42,566 bases of DNA from Candidatus Anammoxibacter sp. Lineage in GTDB: Bacteria > Planctomycetota > Brocadiia > Brocadiales > Anammoxibacteraceae. This document shows, piece by piece, positions 1 through 10,771 of the stretch; within the stretch, counting starts at the first letter, position 1; the number at the start of each line of letters is the position of its first letter. The notes under the pieces were generated by a model. The model saw only the letters and a program-made list of their open reading frames with translations, ran no database searches and had not been told where the DNA came from. The DNA is taken from NCBI GenBank assembly GCA_021777105.1, contig JAIQZQ010000010.1:1-42566 (forward strand), read 5' to 3'. Made by a program: the position numbers and the translations under genes.

Positions 1-318
1 CAAACTCAGCCATGGTTACAACTTGGTCAGCTTTTATAACATATTATGATATACATAGTTATGGAATTAGGAATTGATGTTAAATTTCCCGATTAGTCCG
101 AAACATGAAAAATGATACATGTGTGCCATATACTTTTTAATATCAAAGGCTTTACACAATATGCATAGTCATAAGTTTAGCTGAGTATTCTTGGTAACCA
201 TTAAAAGTTTTACACCGTGGTTATGCGGAATTAGATAAAACTATTGTGCTTTCAGTAAGATGGCCATCGTTGAACAATTACTAATTTACTAATTTCTAAA
301 AATTTAATCATTCTTAAT
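1..318. other. Intergenic, nothing recognised
   Basis: AT-rich stretch at the window edge, downstream of mtnA (which reads leftward and stops at 319). I see no convincing reading frame, RNA or strong hairpin. An 8-bp inverted repeat (ATGGTTAC near 13-20, GTAACCAT near 192-199) is too widely spaced and short to interpret. Confidence 0.5.
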
Positions 319-1368
319 CTAATCAATAAGCATTGCTTTTATATTTTCAGTATTTGGATTGTGGATCACGCCGCGTTCCGTTATTATTGCGGCAATATTT
401 GCGGCAGGTGTTACGTCAAATGCGGGATTAAATACTTTTACATCATTAGGGGCGGTTCTTTTGCCGAATCCTTCTGTAACTTCTTCAGAGCCTCTCTCTT
501 CAATAGGTATTTGTTCTCCAGTCTGTATTTCAAAATCAAATGTTGATTTTGGAGCTGCTATATAGAAAGGTATGTTGTGCTCTTTTGCCAAAATTGATAC
601 GCTGTAAGTGCCTATTTTATTTGCGGCGTCGCCGTTTGAGGCTATTCTGTCGGCGCCGACTACAACGCAATCTATTTTTCCAAGTTTCATAACATGCCCG
701 GCCATATTATCGCATATAAGAGTAACATCAATGCCTGCCTGCATAAGCTCCCATGTTGTTAATCTTGCGCCTTGTAGAAGCGGTCTTGTTTCGTCAGCAA
801 AAACCTTAATATTTTTGCCTTGCTCATTTGCTGAAAACATAACGGCAAGCGCTGTGCCGTAATCCGCCGTGGCAAGTCCACCGGCATTGCAATGAGTTAA
901 TACTCCCATACCGTCTTTTATAAGCGTGGCGCCGTGTTTGCCTATGTTGCGGCAACACTCCTTATCTTCAGTATGTATTTTTAACGCTTCATTAAACAGG
1001 CTTGTTTTAATTTCAGAGACTGATTTATCCTTGCTTTGATCGGCAACCTTTTTCATTCTATCAAGCGAATTAAAGAGGTTTACGGCTGTTGGTCTTGATG
1101 ATCCAATATATTTTAAAGCTTCATCAAATTTATCTAAGAATTCCGCGGAGCTGTCTGTTTTAATTTCTCTTGCTCCAAGGTAGGCTCCCATTCCGGCGGC
1201 AATGCCTATTGCGGGCGCTCCTCTAACGCCAAGGCGTTTAATCGCATCCCATATGCTTTTAGTGTCGCCGCAATTAATATATTTTAATTCGCCTGGTAAA
1301 ATAGTCTGTTCTACTAATTTAATGCTGCCGTTTTCGTCGCCTTCCCATTCTATTGTGGATATTGTCAT
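319..1368 (-). CDS. mtnA: S-methyl-5-thioribose-1-phosphate isomerase
   Basis: 349 residues, the usual length of MtnA, which isomerises 5-methylthioribose-1-phosphate to 5-methylthioribulose-1-phosphate in cytosolic methionine salvage. Diagnostic elements visible: RGAPAIG at about residue 49-55, the catalytic cysteine in LTHCNAGG (Cys160) and the catalytic aspartate in VGADRIASNGDAANKIGT (Asp240). Both sit at the positions known for characterised MtnA, so start and family are secure. The ATG at 1366-1368 is the only sensible start, although no clear Shine-Dalgarno sequence precedes it. It lies 36 bp downstream of a nucleosidase gene on the same strand, which would supply methylthioribose from methylthioadenosine, so the two plausibly form a salvage pair. 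An eIF2B-alpha-like paralogue is the only alternative and is unlikely given both catalytic residues. Confidence 0.95.
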   Translation of the reverse strand: MTISTIEWEGDENGSIKLVEQTILPGELKYINCGDTKSIWDAIKRLGVRGAPAIGIAAGMGAYLGAREIKTDSSAEFLDKFDEALKYIGSSRPTAVNLFNSLDRMKKVADQSKDKSVSEIKTSLFNEALKIHTEDKECCRNIGKHGATLIKDGMGVLTHCNAGGLATADYGTALAVMFSANEQGKNIKVFADETRPLLQGARLTTWELMQAGIDVTLICDNMAGHVMKLGKIDCVVVGADRIASNGDAANKIGTYSVSILAKEHNIPFYIAAPKSTFDFEIQTGEQIPIEERGSEEVTEGFGKRTAPNDVKVFNPAFDVTPAANIAAIITERGVIHNPNTENIKAMLID

Positions 1369-1404
1369 AATATTTTTTCTATATTGTGTTTAATGTAAAT
1401 TTTA

Positions 1405-2184
1405 TTAAATTTTATTTGATAACTCTTTTATTAAAATGAATATTATTCTTGATAAACTATTAGAGGCTATAGCGGCTTGTTTTTTTAGCTTTAATAAATG
1501 CGGAATATATTGAGCGTTCTTTATCGCTTTTACTCCTGATTTTGTTATGTCAATTTTGCCGTCTTCCGTCATTTCGCTTAATTTATCAAGATGCAGATCA
1601 GATTTAACGTCGTCTGAAATTGATCTTACACATATAAACGGCACATTATTATTAACCGCGGATTCAGCAATGGAGAATGTTTCCATATCTACGGATATTG
1701 CTGAAGAAACTTTTCCTAATTTGTCTTTTTCAGAAGCGTTGGATATTACTCTATTAACTGTTATTGCGTCCCCAATGTGAAACGGTATCTCTTCATCTTT
1801 GCATAAATTTTCAACTAATTTACTATACTCCTGATTAGATCCATATTTATTATCATCTATAATAATTTCTTCACTGGTATCGTCTACTTTTGTTGAAAGT
1901 AGAACATTATTAGAGTATACAACATCGCCGACTTCGATGCCGTCTTTTAAAGCTCCGGCAATTCCTGATGAAATTATAAATTTTATATTGTTATCTTTTA
2001 ATATATTGTCTGCAGCGTCTTTTGCATTCTTAATTCCTACCCCTGTTTGAACAAGCGCAATATTAACGCCGTCAAACCTTGCCTCAGTAATATTCGAGCT
2101 TCCGACTTTATATTCATTTATAATGTCGATTTTTTTCTTAAATCTTCCTATTTCATTTTTTAAGGCAAAAAAGAGGGCTATCAT
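1405..2184 (-). CDS. MTA/SAH-type nucleosidase (phosphorylase superfamily)
   Basis: 259 residues of the PNP/UDP phosphorylase superfamily. Seen: an N-terminal ALKNEI with Glu11 at the position of the nucleosidase water-activating acid, TGVGIKNA (about 47-54), SSGIAGALKDGIEVGDVV (about 72-89), VDMETF (165-170) with the ribose-contacting Glu168, and VRSISDD (186-192) with Asp191 at the purine-protonating position. This is the MtnN pattern, which hydrolyses 5-methylthioadenosine and S-adenosylhomocysteine to adenine plus the thioribose. The adjacent mtnA supports MTA salvage. The alternative is an HpnG-type adenosylhopane nucleosidase, which shares the same active-site pattern; no other hopanoid gene is in view. 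The C-terminal 40 residues are extra relative to MtnN (about 230 residues) and lysine/leucine-rich. No clear ribosome binding site. Confidence 0.75.
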   Translation of the reverse strand: MIALFFALKNEIGRFKKKIDIINEYKVGSSNITEARFDGVNIALVQTGVGIKNAKDAADNILKDNNIKFIISSGIAGALKDGIEVGDVVYSNNVLLSTKVDDTSEEIIIDDNKYGSNQEYSKLVENLCKDEEIPFHIGDAITVNRVISNASEKDKLGKVSSAISVDMETFSIAESAVNNNVPFICVRSISDDVKSDLHLDKLSEMTEDGKIDITKSGVKAIKNAQYIPHLLKLKKQAAIASNSLSRIIFILIKELSNKI

Positions 2185-2247
2185 TGAAGAACTATTGGGA
2201 TATGGAATATAACTACTATAATTAAAATAATTTTATAATCTAAATAT

Positions 2248-2709
2248 TTAAATATCTTTATTTCCTTCTTCTTTTTTATCTAATTCGTCAGTTTCAGTAT
2301 CGTAATCACTCTCAGTCTCTCTAATATAGCTAAAACCTTCGCCGTCAGGTATCATGTCATTTTCCTCTTTTTCTTTGCATCCAACGCATTGGGTAGCAAA
2401 AGGAATGGCCTTTAACCTCTCAAAATTTATATCACAACCGCAATTGACGCATAAACCGTAATTGCCTGCGTCTATCCTGTCAAGAGCGTCGTCAATCTGT
2501 TTTATGCTCTTAGCCTCTTCGCCGGCAACCATCATAGAGAGTTCATCCTGCAAACTCTGCGAAGCTATATCAGCTGGATCACTTAATTGAGGAATATCAT
2601 CAGTTTCATCTTTTTTTAAACGCTTATCAATTTCTTTTAAAAGTTCTTCGCGTTTTACTGTAAGAAGCTCTTTTTGTAAATCTAAGTTTTGTTGCCTGTT
2701 TTTTTTCAT
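2248..2709 (-). CDS. DksA/TraR C4 zinc-finger regulator
   Basis: 153 residues. The N-terminal third is a predicted charged coiled coil (about residues 8-35). A helix with LDRIDAGNYGLC leads into a C4 zinc finger formed by Cys87, Cys90, Cys108 and Cys111, followed by an acidic tail. This is the TraR/DksA family, whose members insert a coiled coil into the RNA polymerase secondary channel and modulate promoters, often with ppGpp. The DksA tip aspartates cannot be assigned by eye, so I do not claim ppGpp synergy. It sits 34 bp downstream of gyrB on the same strand. No clear Shine-Dalgarno; ATG 2707-2709 is the first start. Confidence 0.85.
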   Translation of the reverse strand: MKKNRQQNLDLQKELLTVKREELLKEIDKRLKKDETDDIPQLSDPADIASQSLQDELSMMVAGEEAKSIKQIDDALDRIDAGNYGLCVNCGCDINFERLKAIPFATQCVGCKEKEENDMIPDGEGFSYIRETESDYDTETDELDKKEEGNKDI

Positions 2710-2743
2710 AAATATATTTTATATTTAACTCAAAATAAAAAAA

Positions 2744-5200
<2,457 letters not shown>

Positions 5201-5220
5201 TTAAACAGGTTTTTATATTT

Positions 5221-5559
5221 TTATTTACCTGACTTAACTTTGAACTTAATATCAGATATAAACGTCTTTTTAGAATTTTCTTGAAATATATTTAGAATTT
5301 CATGTTTGCAGAAATTTGAAATGTGATGCAACCATGGATTTGAATCTACTTCTAAATAAAGCGAGCCCTTTTTAACTGAAACTATATTGCAATGTTCTTT
5401 AATGCTCGAATCTATAAAATTATCCCATACTTTAACAATATCGTCGTTAATTAACTTGTTTTTTTTTAAACCCAGTTCACTAAATACATCGCCTAATTTC
5501 TTTGCTGTATCTTTTTTACCATAAAAAAACTTATCAGGCAACTCTCTAAAACCGCGCAT
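5221..5559 (-). CDS. DUF721/DciA-like helicase-loading protein
   Basis: 112 residues with the DUF721 (DciA) core: a helical segment around VWDNFIDSSIKEHCNIVSVKKGSLYLEVDSNPWLHHISNF. This fits the family pattern of W..h...i..ht.....g.L.V.v.s..W...L. DciA is the widespread ancestral loader or operator of the replicative helicase in bacteria lacking DnaC/DnaI. Its position between dnaN and gyrB, where actinobacteria and others keep the same gene beside recF, supports the call. ATG at 5557-5559 lies 27 bp from the dnaN stop, so it is probably cotranscribed with dnaN and gyrB. The N-terminal 40 residues are basic, as expected for DNA binding. Confidence 0.8.
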   Translation of the reverse strand: MRGFRELPDKFFYGKKDTAKKLGDVFSELGLKKNKLINDDIVKVWDNFIDSSIKEHCNIVSVKKGSLYLEVDSNPWLHHISNFCKHEILNIFQENSKKTFISDIKFKVKSGK

Positions 5560-5586
5560 AAAACTTTAGTTTAAAAAAAAAGAAAT

Positions 5587-6876
5587 TTAATATTCGCTAT
5601 TTTCCTCGCCGCTATCCACATAATTTGCCGCTTCGCTATCAGCATATTCGTTATCTTCCTGGGCAACAGGCTTATCCTCAGACTCAGTCTCTTCATCCTC
5701 ATTCTTTAAATTTATAGGCATAACAACATGCAAAAATCCGTCATCTTCGTTGCCGTTTGATCCATCGCTCAACTCTTCATTTATAACGCCCGCTTTTCCC
5801 TGGTCAATAAATTTCATCTTAACAGTTGAATTGTCAACCACATTTAAAGCATCATTAATAAAATCAGGATTAAACCCTATCTCAAACCTTTCAGCGCCGT
5901 ATATAACATCCATCTCTACTTTTGAATTGCCCACTTCAGAAACCTCAGCGGTTAATAAAAGTTTGTTATTATCAAACAGAAACTTAACAAGTTTTGAACC
6001 GTCGTTAGTTACAACAGCGGCGCGTTTAACAGATGATTTAAGCCTGTTTGAATCTAAAAGAGCCTCAAAATTGCTCTCTTTAGGTATAATTTTTTCATAA
6101 TCAGGATAATCGCCTTCAATTAACTGAACGGATAAAATAAAATTTGCGGCTTTAAACAACACCCTATTCTCCTCAACCTTTATTTTTAGTTTTTCGCCGC
6201 CATTTTCAGTGTTTATTTTATCAGAAACTTTAAAATGGCTTGAAATAGCTTTATCCAACTGAACCAAACCTTTTACCGGTATAATGCAACTGCATTTTAT
6301 ACCATTTGGATTATCTATAGTTTTTTTTACTTTAGATAATCGTCTGCCGTCGGTTGAAACCATTTCAATTTTATTGCCGTCAACATTAAACAAAACTCCG
6401 CTTAATGTATATCTTATGCGTTCAGCAATTACAACGAACACGGTTCTCTTGATCATTTCATTAATTATAAGCGGATCTATTTCAAGGTAACCTTCATCGG
6501 GGAATTGGGGACTTGAAGGGAATTGTTCAGTATCGGTTTCGCAATTAATAGCAAAAGAGCTGTTTTTACCTGATATTTTACAGGCGTTTTTGTCATTATT
6601 TATTTCAATTAGTTCTTCATCCCACTCTCTTAAAATGCTTTCAAACTTATTTTCAGGGACAATAATGATGCCGTCTTCAAATTCATTGGATTCATTATTT
6701 ATATCAATAAAATATCTAACTCCAATCTCTAGATCAGTGGCAAATAGCTCTATTAAATTATTATTAACCTCTATCTTAACGTTTTGCAATATAGGTTTTG
6801 TAGTTGTGTTGCTTATAATGCCGCTAAGCAATTGAACACATTTGTAAAGAGAATTTCGATTGCATTTAATTTTCAT
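5587..6876 (-). CDS. dnaN: DNA polymerase III beta sliding clamp
   Basis: 429 residues, about 60 longer than the 366-residue E. coli clamp. Three clamp domains are recognisable: N-terminal MKIKCNRNSLYKCVQLLSGIIS and TTKPILQNVKI; middle ERIRYTLSGVLFNVDGNKIEMVSTDGRRLS; C-terminal AERFEIGFNPDFINDALNVV ending in HVVMPINL, the normal end of the family (hydrophobic cleft). Beyond that comes a 39-residue acidic, Glu/Asp/Ser-rich tail, and an acidic insert (EELSDGSNGNEDDGF) lies just before the last strand. The clamp tethers replicative polymerase and partners to DNA. It is downstream of dnaA across a 355-bp gap holding the putative origin, and upstream of the DUF721 gene, consistent with a dnaN-dciA-gyrB operon. 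Confidence 0.95.
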   Translation of the reverse strand: MKIKCNRNSLYKCVQLLSGIISNTTTKPILQNVKIEVNNNLIELFATDLEIGVRYFIDINNESNEFEDGIIIVPENKFESILREWDEELIEINNDKNACKISGKNSSFAINCETDTEQFPSSPQFPDEGYLEIDPLIINEMIKRTVFVVIAERIRYTLSGVLFNVDGNKIEMVSTDGRRLSKVKKTIDNPNGIKCSCIIPVKGLVQLDKAISSHFKVSDKINTENGGEKLKIKVEENRVLFKAANFILSVQLIEGDYPDYEKIIPKESNFEALLDSNRLKSSVKRAAVVTNDGSKLVKFLFDNNKLLLTAEVSEVGNSKVEMDVIYGAERFEIGFNPDFINDALNVVDNSTVKMKFIDQGKAGVINEELSDGSNGNEDDGFLHVVMPINLKNEDEETESEDKPVAQEDNEYADSEAANYVDSGEENSEY

Positions 6877-6890
6877 TTTTCTATTTAAAT

Positions 6891-6919
6891 GAACACTGAG
6901 CAGCTTATCTGCTCTAGTG
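6891..6919 (-). other. Hairpin in the dnaN leader
   Basis: CACT-GAGCAG (6894-6903) pairs with CTGCTC-(T)-AGTG (6909-6919) around a five-base loop, ten pairs with one bulge. It is followed by the ten-base palindrome CCCCTTGGGG (about 6930-6939). No T-tract follows on either strand, so I do not call a terminator; it could be a dnaN leader structure or an origin element. Confidence 0.4.
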
Positions 6920-6993
6920 AGAATTATGCCCCTTGGGGACTTATATATATATTATATTATATTTTAAATTAAAATATTACTTCTTATTATAGG

Positions 6994-7011
6994 TGTTGAT
7001 AATGTTGATAA
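6994..7011 (-). promoter_or_regulatory. Tandem DnaA-box-like 9-mers
   Basis: Two directly abutting copies of TGTTGATAA, i.e. TTATCAACA on the minus strand, with no spacer. They may serve the origin, dnaN regulation, or both. Confidence 0.55.
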
Positions 7012-7179
7012 CTAATGCAACTTCAATAATTGCAAAGGTTAATGATATAAAAACAATGTAAATAAAATACAAATAGCTGTATAAATATTTGTTTATAATA
7101 TGATAATAAATTTTTATTAAACTAAATTATAAACAATTTCTAATATTTTATTTACATTATATTAATATATTTATATAAG

Positions 7180-7188
7180 TTATCAACA
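7180..7188 (+). promoter_or_regulatory. DnaA-box-like 9-mer, inverted to the pair
   Basis: TTATCAACA, identical to the abutting pair at 6994-7011 but in the opposite orientation, 44 bp from the dnaA stop codon. Confidence 0.5.
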
Positions 7189-7231
7189 AGTTATTGACAT
7201 GTTAAATAAGCGAAAAACAAGATCTGTTTTA

Positions 7232-8563
7232 TTAACATCTTCGTAATTCAGTTTCTATTTTTGTTAATAAAGATTTTCTGCCCTTGTCCTCATCTTTTGA
7301 TTTTCTTATCTTTTCATACGCGTGCATAACAGTTGTGTGATCGCGGCCTCCAAAGTAGTACCCTATCTCATTATATGAAAGATCCGTCATCTTTCTAGTC
7401 AAATACATAGCAATTTGCCTGGGCAATGTTACTGATTTTGTCCTGTTTTTTGATAAAAGCCTGGTAACGTTTAAGTCAAATTCGCTGGAAATTACTTTTA
7501 AAATAGTTTCAACGCTTATATTCTTTTTATCATTAATGTATTCGTAAAGAACGCTTTTTACAAGATCTAAAGTAATTTGCTGTTTGCTAACCGAAGCGCT
7601 CTCTTTTATTTTAAGGATTGTTCCCTCTATTTCACGTATATTTGAAGTAATATTTTCAGCTATAAATTGTCTTACATCAAGAGGTAGTTTTACGCCAAGT
7701 GAACTTGATTTTTTGTCAAGAATAGCAGAGCTTGTTTCCATATCAGGCGGTTCAAGTTTGCACTTTAGCCCCCAATTAAATCTGGATATTAACCTCTCTT
7801 CTATATTTGGTATCTCTTCAGGAAGCCTATCGCTGGATATTACAATTTGCTTATGCGAATTAAACAATGAATTAAAAGCGTGAAAAAATTCATCTTTTGT
7901 TTTTTCAGAGTCGGCGAGAAACTGGATATCATCTATTAATAAAATGTCAACTTCTCTAAATATTTTTCTAAATTCATCAATATTTCCATTTTTTACTGAT
8001 GAAATCATTTCATTAATTAAATCCTGGCATGTAATATACATTGCGTTTTCATTATTAGTGCGCAATAAATATGAAATGTATATTGATTGCAAAAGGTGTG
8101 TTTTGCCCATTCCGGTGGGACCGTGGATATAGAGTGGGTTGTACATATATCCGGGCGATTCTATAATTGACTGCGCCGCAGCGTTGGCTAACATATTACA
8201 ATTGCCAACCACAAAGTTATCAAATGTGAAATTTCTATTTAAAGTTGATATATGATCGTTAAATATATCTCTTTTGCGAGGTTTTAACTTTTTTTTGTTT
8301 TTTGCTACTGTTTCGCTATTGCATAAAAATACAATTTCAGGCTCTATTTCGCATACTTTTTTAATAGATGAATTGATGAGTTTTAGATAGTTATTTGTAA
8401 GACATTCCTTAACGAAAAGATTTGGAACTACTATTCTTACGTATCTTTTTGTAAAGGAATTGACTTTTAATTTTGAGAACCATGTTTGGTATTGATCAGA
8501 TGTTATATTTTCGTTTATTAGATCAAGTACTTTGTTCCAAATTAACTTATGTTTTGTATTCAT
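7232..8563 (-). CDS. dnaA: Chromosomal replication initiator DnaA
   Basis: 443 residues with the full DnaA layout: domain I with the WFSKLKV motif (about 28-34), a short linker, AAA+ domain III with Walker A GPTGMGKTHLL (148-158), Walker B DILLIDDIQFL (206-216), sensor regions and the ISRFNWGL arginine-finger region. Domain IV carries the DnaA-box-binding signature GGRDHTTVMHAYEKI near the C terminus. It binds ATP and DnaA boxes to unwind oriC. The ATG at 8561-8563 gives a normal domain I. It is the first gene of the leftward replication block, and its upstream gap separates it from rightward genes. The linker domain II is short (about residues 85-105). Confidence 0.97.
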   Translation of the reverse strand: MNTKHKLIWNKVLDLINENITSDQYQTWFSKLKVNSFTKRYVRIVVPNLFVKECLTNNYLKLINSSIKKVCEIEPEIVFLCNSETVAKNKKKLKPRKRDIFNDHISTLNRNFTFDNFVVGNCNMLANAAAQSIIESPGYMYNPLYIHGPTGMGKTHLLQSIYISYLLRTNNENAMYITCQDLINEMISSVKNGNIDEFRKIFREVDILLIDDIQFLADSEKTKDEFFHAFNSLFNSHKQIVISSDRLPEEIPNIEERLISRFNWGLKCKLEPPDMETSSAILDKKSSSLGVKLPLDVRQFIAENITSNIREIEGTILKIKESASVSKQQITLDLVKSVLYEYINDKKNISVETILKVISSEFDLNVTRLLSKNRTKSVTLPRQIAMYLTRKMTDLSYNEIGYYFGGRDHTTVMHAYEKIRKSKDEDKGRKSLLTKIETELRRC

Positions 8564-9079
8564 AGATAGTTACGAGAAAATCATAATATATTATAACGTA
8601 ATATGTTGTGAGATAATAACTTATGACTTTTGATAAACATGAGGATTTATGCGCTGAAAGTTAGTGTGGATGGATGATATCATTGCTGTTAAAGATTGTC
8701 AATTAAAAAAAACTTATTAAAAATTTAAATGCGTTTTTTAGCTAAAATCCGGCAAAAAAAACAAAAAAAACTATTTTTTTTTATATAAAAACTATTCAAT
8801 TTTATATTCCTTATTCCTTGAAAATTATTCTTCATTTTGCTACCATTGCTGATTAATTTAACCAATGTTATTGTTGCTCTTTAAATTAATGGAATATATT
8901 ATTGTTTAAACCATTAAATTTAAGTTGTTTTACAAAAAAGTAAGTTATATAAAAATTTATTAATAAATGATTGCTGTAAACCATATTCATGAATTTTTAT
9001 GAGTTTTAAAGCATTATATAATAGATATTTATGATTTTTTTTATAAGCTAGAATCAATTTTTAATGATAAATAGAGTAA
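8564..9079. other. Divergent intergenic gap, AT-rich
   Basis: 516 bp between divergently transcribed dnaA and the prepilin peptidase gene. It contains long A and T runs (8752-8790), and an inverted repeat with arms TTAAATTAATGG (8881-8892) and CCATTAAATTTAA (8911-8923). I found no exact TTATNCACA or TTATCAACA. It must hold promoters for both flanking genes and could be a second origin sub-region, but no gene or RNA is evident. Confidence 0.45.
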
Positions 9080-9943
9080 TTGAGCTTAATAATTATAATA
9101 ATATGGGCTGTTTTATTTGGAGCTGTTGTAGGCAGTTTTTTAAATGTGTGCATTTACCGCATACCTGAGGATATGTCAATTGTGTACCCGGGTTCGTCAT
9201 GTCTAAAATGCGGAAAGAAAATATCCTGGTATGATAATGTGCCTCTATTAAGCTATTTAATACTTGGAGGCAAATGCAGAAACTGCAAAGTCAAAATATC
9301 AATTGTCTATTTTATAGTTGAATTAATATCGGGATTGCTTAGCGGAGGGTTATTTTACTCGTTTTTCTTAAACGGAACCGGCTCATTTGAAACAGCTATA
9401 GTTTACATATTACTAAGTTACGCGTTAATTGTAATTACATTTATAGATTTTAAACATCAAATTATACCGCTCAATATTACATTTGGCGGAATAATTATTA
9501 TATTATTAATAAGCGTTATAATTCCCGAGACATATTGCGCTAAAGTATTAAGAGATATTTTTGTTTTAAGGCCTGTTTCCCGTTTATATTCATTGAAAAT
9601 GTGCTTGCTTGGCATTTCAGTGTCTGGTGGCCTGATATTTGTCACTGAAATATTTGGCAGATATATATTTAAAAAAGAAGTTATGGGCCGCGGCGACACC
9701 TACCTTATGTGCATGGTTGGCGGAGTTATAGGGTGGAAGTTAGGTGTAGTTGTATATTTTACAGCTCCGTTTTTTGGACTTTTAATGGCTATACCAGTGG
9801 TAATTAGAAAAAAAGCGCACAGCGTTCCAATACCGTATGGCCCATTTTTATCAATAGCAGTTATATTAGCGCTGTTTTTAAGAAACTATTTTTTAAGAAT
9901 AATAGACACTTATATTATCTATTTTAAATTGTTATTATTGTAA
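9080..9943 (+). CDS. Prepilin peptidase / leader methyltransferase (A24)
   Basis: 287-residue polytopic inner-membrane protein of the bifunctional PilD type. The N-terminal cytoplasmic domain has paired zinc-binding cysteines Cys41/Cys44 and Cys66/Cys69 inside SSCLKCGKKISWYDNVPLLSYL and the GGKCRNC segment. The peptidase half carries the two catalytic aspartates, Asp123 in TFIDFKH and Asp205 in GRGDTYL, the GxGD-type motif. It cleaves type IV prepilin or pseudopilin leaders and N-methylates the new terminus. The start is a TTG (9080-9082): no in-frame ATG exists before the conserved GAVVGSFLNVCIYRIPED segment. The ribosome binding site is weak (ATAGAG). Pilin genes themselves are outside the window. 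Confidence 0.92.
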   Translation: MSLIIIIIWAVLFGAVVGSFLNVCIYRIPEDMSIVYPGSSCLKCGKKISWYDNVPLLSYLILGGKCRNCKVKISIVYFIVELISGLLSGGLFYSFFLNGTGSFETAIVYILLSYALIVITFIDFKHQIIPLNITFGGIIIILLISVIIPETYCAKVLRDIFVLRPVSRLYSLKMCLLGISVSGGLIFVTEIFGRYIFKKEVMGRGDTYLMCMVGGVIGWKLGVVVYFTAPFFGLLMAIPVVIRKKAHSVPIPYGPFLSIAVILALFLRNYFLRIIDTYIIYFKLLLL

Positions 9944-9995
9944 AATTTTATTTTTGAGCGAACCATTATTCCTTATTTTTTAAAAGGAGACGTTT

Positions 9996-10652
9996 ATGAA
10001 GCTAAATAACTTTTTTAGAAATTTTACCTATATAATTGCGCCCATTCTTTGTTGTGTAGTTATGGCGGGATGTTTTAAAGGATTTAGGCGTAAAAAGAGT
10101 GTTGAGGTAGATCCTCAATACGAACAACGCATTATAGAGCTTGAAAATGAAAACAGTTCCCTTCTAAGCGAGGTTGAAATAATAAGGCAGAAGGAGGCTG
10201 AAACAAATAATATTAGAAGCGTAGCTGAAGAAAATCTTGCCGGCACAGGCATATCTGTAAGAGTTAAAGGAGATGGAGACGTCTCGCTAATGCTGCCTTC
10301 ATCAGCTTATTTTAGCGCCGGCAAAGCCACGCTTAAAAAGGAGGCTAAATCAAAGCTTAAAAAGATAAGCCGAATGCTAAATCAACAATTTTATAATAAT
10401 AGAGTAAGGATTGAAGGACACAGTGATAATCAGCCGATCAGGCGCAAAAAGAATATATATAAAACAAATTGGGAACTTTCAGCAGCCAGGGCAATATCAG
10501 TGCTTTACTATTTTATAGAAGAGTGCGGTGTTAATCCTTCAAATATTTATATAGCCGGCTTTGCGGAACACGAACCAATTGCAAGCAACAGCTCAAAGAC
10601 AGGCAGAGGAAACAACAGACGCGTTGAGGTTGTAATTACTTCGCTAAATTAA
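9996..10652 (+). CDS. OmpA-family outer-membrane lipoprotein
   Basis: 218 residues. A lipoprotein signal peptide ends in the lipobox VMAGC (Cys26), followed by a basic stretch, a predicted coiled coil (about 40-68, ELENENSSLLSEVEIIRQKEAE) and a C-terminal OmpA peptidoglycan-binding domain. Motifs visible: YFSAGKATLKKEA, RIEGHSDNQPI, NWELSAARAISVLYYFIEE and the closing GRGNNRRVEVVI. The two diaminopimelate-contacting residues expected in NxxLSxxRA and NRRVE are present (Asn/Asp-type WELSAARA, NRRVE). It probably anchors the outer membrane to peptidoglycan. It has a good AAAAGGAG ribosome binding site before ATG 9996 and an intrinsic terminator directly downstream, so it is the last gene of its unit. 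A MotB-like role is less likely because no transmembrane stator helix is present. Confidence 0.85.
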   Translation: MKLNNFFRNFTYIIAPILCCVVMAGCFKGFRRKKSVEVDPQYEQRIIELENENSSLLSEVEIIRQKEAETNNIRSVAEENLAGTGISVRVKGDGDVSLMLPSSAYFSAGKATLKKEAKSKLKKISRMLNQQFYNNRVRIEGHSDNQPIRRKKNIYKTNWELSAARAISVLYYFIEECGVNPSNIYIAGFAEHEPIASNSSKTGRGNNRRVEVVITSLN

Positions 10653-10674
10653 AGCAAATTAAAAAATTAAAAGT

Positions 10675-10697
10675 CCCACTCTAATAAGAGTGGGTTT
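10675..10697 (+). terminator. Intrinsic terminator after the OmpA lipoprotein gene
   Basis: Perfect 8-bp stem CCCACTCT / AGAGTGGG with loop AATA, followed by TTTAT. It starts 22 bp after the stop codon. Confidence 0.8.
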
Positions 10698-10771
10698 ATG
10701 GGTATGTATAAGCGCGCTAAATAAAGGATAATAATTACAAAATTTTTTTAAAATATAAAAATAATAAAATT

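Larger units (their letters stand above)
6877..7231. other. Putative oriC region between dnaN and dnaA
   Basis: A 355-bp gap of extreme AT content. It holds an uninterrupted A/T tract at about 6943-6980 (candidate unwinding element), then two abutting copies of TGTTGATAA (6994-7002 and 7003-7011), and a third copy in the opposite orientation, TTATCAACA (7180-7188), followed by the near-match TTATTGACA (7191-7199). TTATCAACA differs by one base from the consensus DnaA box TTATCCACA. The dnaA-dnaN location, box clustering and flip in gene orientation just beyond dnaA make this the best origin candidate in the window. Function is inferred. Confidence 0.6.
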
